The translations under genes and the position numbers were made by a program. This document shows, piece by piece, positions 1-4,187 of a DNA stretch of 8,214 nt. Numbering within the stretch: position 1 is the stretch's first letter; every line of letters begins with the position of its first letter. This stretch comes from Acidobacteriaceae bacterium (lineage in GTDB: Bacteria > Acidobacteriota > Terriglobia > Terriglobales > Acidobacteriaceae), in contig JASIJX010000023.1 in the NCBI GenBank assembly GCA_030049955.1, positions 1-8,214 of the forward strand, in the 5' to 3' direction. The notes beneath the pieces were generated by a model that ran no database searches, was not told the DNA's origin, and saw only the letters and a list, made by a program, of their open reading frames with translations.

Positions 1-164
1 TTGGGCAGGTGATGCCCGGGAAACTGCACCGGGCTCACAATGGCCGGCAGCGCCAGCGTCCTGCGCTCGGCCTCGGCCGCGGCCGCAAGCTCTGCCCGTC
101 TACCCGTTCTGCCGCCCTGGCGGGCCTGCCGCCAGATCTCCCGCAATTGCTCCGTTACGCTCAC
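1..164 (-). CDS. Unrecognised protein, N-terminal part only (runs off left edge)
   Basis: A minus-strand frame with no stop continues through the left window edge. The preferred start is GTG at 164-162, because GAGG lies 5 bases upstream (170-173), a good Shine-Dalgarno match and spacing. The visible 54 residues begin MSVTEQLREIWRQARQGG, continue as a basic, alanine-rich, probably helical stretch, and end with a proline-containing stretch, IVSPVQFPGHHLP. I recognise no family. The same frame is open further upstream, with possible starts at GTG 254-252 and ATG 293-291. Starting there would place the terminator hairpin and a heptamer array inside the coding region, so the later start is favoured. 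The gene follows the terminator at 255-286, so it is probably a separate transcription unit from the kinase/DUF3037 pair. Coding status rests on the open frame, the Shine-Dalgarno site and residue composition only. Confidence 0.5.
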   Translation of the reverse strand, partial: MSVTEQLREIWRQARQGGRTGRRAELAAAAEAERRTLALPAIVSPVQFPGHHLP

Positions 165-182
165 GCAAACCTCGCTCTGAAA

Positions 183-203
183 GCAGGGAACAGGGAATAG
201 AAA
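183..203. repeat. Short heptamer array, left arm of gap 1
   Basis: Three period-7 units are visible on the plus strand: GCAGGGA, ACAGGGA, ATAGAAA. The 17 bases at 184-200 are the exact reverse complement of 410-426 in the array next to the DUF3037 stop codon. The array lies about 20 bases upstream of the favoured start of the left-edge gene. Lacking other signals, I see it as an intergenic repeat arm, not coding sequence. Confidence 0.7.
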
Positions 204-254
204 ACACCTGTTCTCGCTTTGCGCCCTCGTTTTCGCCCTGCTGTTTTTTCCCAC

Positions 255-286
255 AAAAGAAAATGGGCGGCTCGAAAGCCGCCCAT
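255..286 (-). terminator. Rho-independent terminator of the HipA-like/DUF3037 unit
   Basis: A perfect 10-bp stem is formed by ATGGGCGGCT (263-272) and AGCCGCCCAT (277-286), closing a 4-base loop. Read on the minus strand the loop is UUCG. The stem is followed immediately by TTTCTTTT (262-255), giving the classic GC-rich stem plus U-tract. It lies about 160 bases past the DUF3037 stop and ahead of the left-edge gene, so it should end transcripts arriving from the right. On the plus strand no T-run directly follows the stem, so it is one-directional. Confidence 0.85.
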
Positions 287-403
287 CGCTCATCAACAAC
301 TCCGATCTTACCTTAAACCCGAATAATTCCTCGCAATGTTCCGAAAAATTTTTCTGCTTCTACAAATCCATGTCAGTCAGCGGTCCAGCGTACCATCAAC
401 CAC

Positions 404-443
404 TATTCCCTATTCCCTGTTCCCTGTTCCCTGGTCCCTGCCT
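404..443. repeat. Heptamer tandem array abutting the DUF3037 stop codon
   Basis: On the plus strand the units are TATTCCC, TATTCCC, TGTTCCC, TGTTCCC, TGGTCCC (404-438), then a decayed TGCCTCT-like unit. The period is exactly 7. The array begins at the base next to the TAG stop of DUF3037 (446-444). Bases 410-426 form a perfect 17-bp inverted repeat with 184-200, enclosing about 209 bases that include the terminator. Period 7 is not a multiple of 3 and the array is outside the gene, so it is not a coding repeat. Confidence 0.85.
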
Positions 444-1304
444 CTACCCCACCAGCTCCCGCCGCGCCGTCTCCGCCACGCGGGTCATGTCAGAGGTGGT
501 GAGCACGCGGATGCGATGCTCCTCCATCGTCTCGACGCCAAAGCGGTACATCGCCAGCCGCTCGGGCTCCTCGTCGGTCGCGCCGAGCTTCGCCGCCGGC
601 TCGATCACCGCCGTCAGCTCCAAATCCGCTTTCTCCACGCGCGCCACCCCCTCGCGCAAACCCGCGGCCGAGAACGCCAGCACTTTGGCGCTCTCCACGC
701 CCGTGCCGATTCCCGGATCGAGACTCACCGCGTGAAACATGCGGATGACGCCGTTCGGCCGGTAGCCGACATCGATGCGCAGCGGATCGCCGGGCCGCGT
801 GTAGTCCGACGCCGCGATCCTCTTTCTCAGCAGATCCCAGACTCCGGCGCGCTCGAACTCCGTGCGCATGCGCGCCTGGATGGCCGCCCGGCCGCTCAGC
901 CGCGCTTGGCGCTCGCGCGGCGGCGGGTCAACGTAAAGGCGCATCAGTTCTTCCACTCCCGCCGGCAGACTTTCCGCCAGATATGCCTTGGACTCGGTCA
1001 TCTGCACGTTCAAGGAAAGCGACTCCGAGAGAATGCGCATGAGCTTATCGCGTCCCTCGCCGTCGATCTGCAACCGCCGGCGCAGCTCCGTCTCCATGGC
1101 CTCGAGCAGCGCCGTGTCGGCGTCCGGGTCGAGACAGCGCACCCGCCGCCAGTCGCGCGTAAAGCGAACTTCCGTCCGAACACCGGCGCTCCCGCTGTCC
1201 GCCGTGCGCAGCACCACGCCGATATGCACGTACTCGTTCCGCACTGCATCCGGCACATAGCGGAGCAGTTGGAACTCGCATTCGCGTCTGGTAGGAGTGC
1301 TCAT
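444..1304 (-). CDS. DUF3037 family protein
   Basis: A 286-residue protein counted from ATG 1304-1302. An in-frame GTG nine bases upstream (1313-1311) would add only three residues, and neither start has a convincing Shine-Dalgarno site. The N-terminus, FQLLRYVPDAVRNEYVHIGV at residues 11-30, is the signature I associate with DUF3037: a Tyr/Phe-x-Leu-Leu-Arg-Tyr strand, then Arg-x-Glu, then an Asn/His-Ile-Gly-Val-Val strand. The middle (about 60-170) is charged and helical. The C-terminal half (about 175-270) has beta-rich stretches such as PLRIDVGYRPNGVIRMFHAV. There is no signal peptide or membrane segment, so it should be cytoplasmic. DUF3037 has no established biochemical function that I know of. 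From what I know of these families, it is often encoded beside a short HipA-like kinase, as here (102 bases downstream of the kinase stop). I infer that the two act together, as partner, substrate or regulator. Confidence 0.85.
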   Translation of the reverse strand: MSTPTRRECEFQLLRYVPDAVRNEYVHIGVVLRTADSGSAGVRTEVRFTRDWRRVRCLDPDADTALLEAMETELRRRLQIDGEGRDKLMRILSESLSLNVQMTESKAYLAESLPAGVEELMRLYVDPPPRERQARLSGRAAIQARMRTEFERAGVWDLLRKRIAASDYTRPGDPLRIDVGYRPNGVIRMFHAVSLDPGIGTGVESAKVLAFSAAGLREGVARVEKADLELTAVIEPAAKLGATDEEPERLAMYRFGVETMEEHRIRVLTTSDMTRVAETARRELVG

Positions 1305-1310
1305 AGCGTT

Positions 1311-1345
1311 CACAGTTCACAGCTGACAGCCAACAGCAAACATTC
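1311..1345. repeat. Heptamer array upstream of DUF3037 (arm of gap 2)
   Basis: The plus-strand units are CACAGTT, CACAGCT, GACAGCC, AACAGCA and a decayed AACATTC, all at period 7. Bases 1319-1338 are complementary in inverted orientation to 1386-1405 at 16 of 20 positions. The array starts seven bases from the DUF3037 ATG and overlaps the alternative GTG start, so it occupies the usual ribosome-binding region of that gene. Confidence 0.75.
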
Positions 1346-1378
1346 GCGGGAACCATCGCTCAACGGTCAACTGCCTTT

Positions 1379-1406
1379 GACTGTCTGCTGTCCGCTGTCC
1401 GCCGTC
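1379..1406. repeat. Heptamer array abutting the HipA-like stop codon
   Basis: Four back-to-back plus-strand units fill the interval exactly: GACTGTC, TGCTGTC, CGCTGTC, CGCCGTC. The array ends at the base next to the TGA stop of the HipA-like gene (1409-1407). It pairs with the array at 1311-1345 across an unpaired interval of 47 bases (1339-1385). Confidence 0.8.
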
Positions 1407-2273
1407 TCAATTCACCCTCATCCTATCTCCCCATCGGCCCGTCTTCCAATCTTCTTCGCGCATTTCCGGCCCTGCTTCTCCCCATTTCGGAAATGGTCGC
1501 CGGTCCGAGTCCCGGAACGCTTCGATGAGCTCCCGCACGCGGCTCCGGCGCGCGAGCAGCTTTTCGACCAGCGCTTCCATCTCACCGATGTCCCCCCCGT
1601 ACCATTCGGGCGGGATATCAGCGGCCGCAGCCCACACCGTTTCCTCGGGCATGGTTTCGATCCGTTCGAGCCAGGGCACGAAGGATTCCCATCCTCTTAC
1701 CTCGCGGTACACGTCGTTGCGATAAAAGACGCCGCGCAGCGGCACGTCCGCAAAGCGCCACTCGCCGGCATGGAAGCAGTAGCCGAAGTCGATAAAGACC
1801 GCGCGGTACCGCCGCTCGCGCTGCTTCCTCGTAAACACCGCCTGTCTGCCGTTGGCGTTGCCGGTCCATTTGTCCAGAGCCAGGATGCCGGCGAACTCGT
1901 CGAGATTTTTCACTTCGAGCAACTGCTCCTCAGCCAGGTAATCGGCCACCTGACCGGGCATCAGGCCGCCGGCAAAGCGCGAGCCGAACTGCAGTCCGGC
2001 TCGGCAGCGCTCGCGCCGCTGGCCCAGATCGATCTCGAGCTCCGCCGTGTTCTCAATCAGCCAGCTCGAAACCTCGACGACCTCGGTCTCCGGCACTGTG
2101 AGCCCCGCTGCGCGGGCCAGCCGCGCCGCCAGCATCTCGTTGGCCAGCACCCGCGTGTGCTGCGGATTGTTCTGGAACTTCACCACGTACAGATTCCCGT
2201 CGGCGCCCAGCATCAAGTGGCCCTGTGCGCCGCCCCGCATCCGCCGGATCTGCTGCACTACCAGAACCGCCAA
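1407..2273 (-). CDS. Short HipA-like kinase (HipA_2 type)
   Basis: A 288-residue protein with a HipA-like protein-kinase fold. Visible motifs are a Gly-rich strand RRMRGGAQGHLM (10-21), an ATP-binding lysine in YVVKF (K32), a glutamate in LANEMLAARL (E46), a catalytic-loop-like LDKWTGNANGRQAVF (D134 and N139) and a metal-binding FIDFG (D162). The D134-N139 spacing of five equals that of D309 and N314 in E. coli HipA, and D162 would match D332. It is far shorter than E. coli HipA (about 440 residues), lacks the N-terminal HipA subdomain, and has no HipB-like helix-turn-helix gene beside it. HipA itself phosphorylates glutamyl-tRNA synthetase; the target here is unknown. The start is uncertain. 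TTG 2273-2271 keeps the conserved RRMRGG strand, and GTG at 2258-2256 is an alternative. No strong Shine-Dalgarno site is seen. It is probably co-transcribed with DUF3037. Confidence 0.85.
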   Translation of the reverse strand: MAVLVVQQIRRMRGGAQGHLMLGADGNLYVVKFQNNPQHTRVLANEMLAARLARAAGLTVPETEVVEVSSWLIENTAELEIDLGQRRERCRAGLQFGSRFAGGLMPGQVADYLAEEQLLEVKNLDEFAGILALDKWTGNANGRQAVFTRKQRERRYRAVFIDFGYCFHAGEWRFADVPLRGVFYRNDVYREVRGWESFVPWLERIETMPEETVWAAAADIPPEWYGGDIGEMEALVEKLLARRSRVRELIEAFRDSDRRPFPKWGEAGPEMREEDWKTGRWGDRMRVN

Positions 2274-2309
2274 CCCCGCCCCCGCCTGCGTCTCCGAGTC
2301 TTCTTTCGC

Positions 2310-2337
2310 ATTGTAAACAGCAGGGATCAGGTTTCAG
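2310..2337 (-). promoter_or_regulatory. Candidate sigma-70-type promoter for the kinase/DUF3037 unit
   Basis: Read on the minus strand, CTGAAA (2337-2332, four of six matches to TTGACA) is followed after 16 bases by TACAAT (2315-2310, five of six matches to TATAAT). Transcription would begin near 2302, giving an untranslated leader of about 30 bases before the TTG start. The -35 element falls inside the heptamer array. This is pattern matching only, and the organism's promoter consensus is not known. Confidence 0.3.
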
Positions 2338-2349
2338 TGGTCAGTGATC
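2322..2349. repeat. Heptamer array upstream of the HipA-like gene (arm of gap 3)
   Basis: Four plus-strand period-7 units: AGGGATC, AGGTTTC, AGTGGTC, AGTGATC. Bases 2328-2346 are complementary in inverted orientation to 2407-2425 at 15 of 19 positions, including a perfect 10-bp core (2328-2337 with 2416-2425). Confidence 0.75.
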
Positions 2350-2406
2350 GGGCAAACCAGCGAGTCAAACATGGATGACCCATCTTTAACCCGTGAAAAC
2401 CGTCGG

Positions 2407-2434
2407 GACTGAGACCTGAAACCTGAAACCTGGT
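2407..2434. repeat. Heptamer array next to the terminase stop codon
   Basis: Four plus-strand period-7 units: GACTGAG, ACCTGAA, ACCTGAA, ACCTGGT. The array ends two bases from the TAA stop of the terminase gene (2439-2437). With 2322-2349 it forms an imperfect inverted pair enclosing about 60 bases. Confidence 0.8.
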
Positions 2435-2436
2435 CC

Positions 2437-4044
2437 TTACTCCCTGCTTCCCGCCAACTCCGCCCGCGCCGCCAGCGCAATTGCCGTCGCCATCACGCGG
2501 TCATCGTGTGCGCTGGGCTGCGCGCCGGTGCGGCCGTCAGGCAGGCGCACAAAGCTGCGGCACTCGGCCAGCAGCCTGCGGCTCAACAGGCACTCCGGCT
2601 CTTCAACGAGCGCCGCTCCCAGCCGCGCCAGCGCCGCCGGCCGGGTGACGGAATTCGTCAGCCACCCGGCCTGGCCTTCTTGCCGATACACCCGCTCGTA
2701 GCGGCAAACCGCCTCCAGATACGCCAGCACGCCGCTGCCGTGATTGTTGCGCTCCACCACCAGCCACGCATCGTTGTAATCGCGCGCAATGCCGGCCGCC
2801 AGCCGCGCCAGCTCCAGCCCGCCCACGTGGCCGGCAAACTCGGCGCACTGCATCCCGGTCTCGCGATCCACCACTTCAATGGCCGAGTAATCTCCGCCGC
2901 TACCGCCGCCCGCCGGGTCCACAGCGACAACATACTTCCTGTTCTTCGCCGCCGGCAGCCAGATCTCCATGGCGCCGTTGTGCCGCTGCTCAGTGACCTG
3001 GGGCAAAGAGCTCATCCGCTTCTCAATCGCCGCCAGATCGAAGAAGCACTCGCCGCTGGCCAGAAAACAGCTCTCCGCATCTTCGGCGTACTCCTGCGGT
3101 GCAAGGCCCGCGAGCCCCGTGCGAATCTGCCGCCGGAAGCCGATCTGCCCGAGCGTCAGCGGAACGCGCTCCATCAGACTGCGCTCATCGCCGCTGAGCG
3201 ACTCCGGGTCCACTGGCGCCGCGCTGTAATCCGGCTCCATCCACCACGGGAAAAAATGCCGCACTGTGCCCGTCTCGCCCGCCTTCTGCCATTCTTCGTA
3301 AAAGCAGCCGCCCACGCCTTGCGGGGTCGATTCCAGCACCACCTCGGCGCCCGGCGCCAGCGAAGCACGCAGCCCAGCCAGGATCTCCCCCGGATCGGCA
3401 GGCCAGCGCGCCAGCTCCGAGCAGTGCAGGTTCTGTACGGTGAGGCCGCGGCCGGCATTGCGATCGCCGGCTGTGACAACGCGGTACTGCGCGTCGATTT
3501 CCGGAAATACGATCTGCCGCACGTTGAGCTGCGAGGTCCTTAGCGGCCCCTCGCGCAGCTCCTCGGGCAGCCGGTCAACAAAGCGGTGCACGATCCGGAA
3601 GATCTCCTCGGCCGCTTGCTGGGTGTGCGCCACCTGCAGGGTCAGCGTGCCTGGCCGCGTGATGGTGCGCAGAAAAAAGCGCGCCGCTGTCCACGTGGTC
3701 AGTCCGAGTTGCCGCGCCTTCAGCACGATATTCTTCTCGCCGCGCCGCCGCTCGAACGCGCGCTGCACGGCGTTGGCGATGAGCGGTCGAGTTGAACCGT
3801 CGCGGGTCCGCACCCGAAGCAGTTCCTCGATCAGCGCCATGGCCACGGTGCGGCCGCCGAGCGAAGGCGGCCGTTCCTCCAACATCGTTCCCAGCCGCGT
3901 CAGCTCCCCGGCATCGGCTAGCCACTCCGGCCCGTCCTCATCGATCTCGCCAGGCGGCTCTTCCGCTGACCCCTGTTCAGCCGCAGCGCAATGCTCTCGG
4001 GCAGTGTGTTCTTCTGTCGCTTCCTGCACGCGTGCCTCCGCCAT
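2437..4044 (-). CDS. Phage terminase large subunit (packaging ATPase/nuclease)
   Basis: A 535-residue protein read as the motor that packages phage DNA into proheads and cuts the concatemer. The ATPase half has a deviant Walker A KARQLGLTT (109-117), where the usual GK lysine position is Leu and K109 probably substitutes. A Walker B-type stretch ends in LHCSE (206-210), with E210 as the likely catalytic glutamate. A coupling motif ESTPQG lies at 238-243. The nuclease half shows the RNase H-fold acidic residues: VAVDPAG (D376), VVERNNHG (E431) and HDDR (D514/D515). All key residues are present, so it looks intact and full length. The first 60 residues are Glu/Ala-rich and probably flexible. 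ATG 4044-4042 is preceded by only a weak ACGGAA and directly by a strong hairpin. No small-subunit or portal gene is visible in the window. Confidence 0.9.
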   Translation of the reverse strand: MAEARVQEATEEHTAREHCAAAEQGSAEEPPGEIDEDGPEWLADAGELTRLGTMLEERPPSLGGRTVAMALIEELLRVRTRDGSTRPLIANAVQRAFERRRGEKNIVLKARQLGLTTWTAARFFLRTITRPGTLTLQVAHTQQAAEEIFRIVHRFVDRLPEELREGPLRTSQLNVRQIVFPEIDAQYRVVTAGDRNAGRGLTVQNLHCSELARWPADPGEILAGLRASLAPGAEVVLESTPQGVGGCFYEEWQKAGETGTVRHFFPWWMEPDYSAAPVDPESLSGDERSLMERVPLTLGQIGFRRQIRTGLAGLAPQEYAEDAESCFLASGECFFDLAAIEKRMSSLPQVTEQRHNGAMEIWLPAAKNRKYVVAVDPAGGGSGGDYSAIEVVDRETGMQCAEFAGHVGGLELARLAAGIARDYNDAWLVVERNNHGSGVLAYLEAVCRYERVYRQEGQAGWLTNSVTRPAALARLGAALVEEPECLLSRRLLAECRSFVRLPDGRTGAQPSAHDDRVMATAIALAARAELAGSRE

Positions 4045-4048
4045 TTCC

Positions 4049-4087
4049 GTTCACTCGGCCGGAGGACAATCGCACCGGCCGGTGAAC
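4049..4087 (-). promoter_or_regulatory. Hairpin directly upstream of the terminase start codon
   Basis: The left arm GTTCACTCGGCCGG (4049-4062) pairs with the right arm CCGGCCGGTGAAC (4075-4087), with one bulged base and a 12-base loop. The right side also contains a perfect 12-bp palindrome, CACCGGCCGGTG (4073-4084). The structure ends four bases from the terminase ATG, so it overlaps the ribosome-loading region. No U-tract follows, so it is not a typical terminator. A role in limiting translation, or as a protein operator, is inference. Confidence 0.5.
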
Positions 4088-4109
4088 AGAATGGTTCCCG
4101 GTGTCCTTA

Positions 4110-4187
4110 AACGTTGCTGTTCATGAAAGTTTCGCGAACGTTACTGGACGAGGTTATTGAACGTCGTCATTCGGCAACGTTATTGAA
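4110..4187. repeat. AACGTT-rich repeat cluster at the 3' end of the spike-like gene
   Basis: AACGTT occurs at 4110, 4137 and 4176, with AACGTC at 4160. GTTATTGAA occurs twice, 26 bases apart (4153-4161 and 4179-4187), the second copy overlapping the stop codon of the spike-like gene. AACGTTGC (4110-4117) and GCAACGTT (4174-4181) form an 8-bp inverted repeat. The pattern differs from the heptamer arrays of the other gaps, and no function is evident. Confidence 0.45.

Noticed and set aside
9..200. 63-codon plus-strand frame at the left edge
   Set aside because: Its product is Arg/Leu-rich without motifs and it runs into the heptamer array; the minus-strand frame has a better start signal.
252..293. 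Upstream starts (GTG 254, ATG 293) for the left-edge gene
   Set aside because: They would put a terminator hairpin with U-tract and a heptamer array inside the coding sequence, and GTG 164 has a good Shine-Dalgarno site.
404..443. Possible CRISPR-like array
   Set aside because: The units are 7 bases with no spacers, so this is a simple tandem repeat. No cas genes are visible.
336..2378. 680-codon plus-strand open frame opposite DUF3037 and the HipA-like gene
   Set aside because: It lies in exact antisense codon register to both genes, where stops arise only opposite TTA, CTA and TCA codons, which are rare in GC-rich genes. Its product is Arg/His/Pro-rich with no recognisable motif, while the minus-strand products have clear family motifs.
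2506..3543. 345-codon plus-strand open frame opposite the terminase
   Set aside because: It is in the same antisense register and has the same explanation; the terminase motifs on the minus strand are unambiguous.
4049..4087. Hairpin considered as a rho-independent terminator of the spike-like gene
   Set aside because: No T-run follows the stem on the minus strand; the stem is followed directly by GGAA and the terminase ATG.
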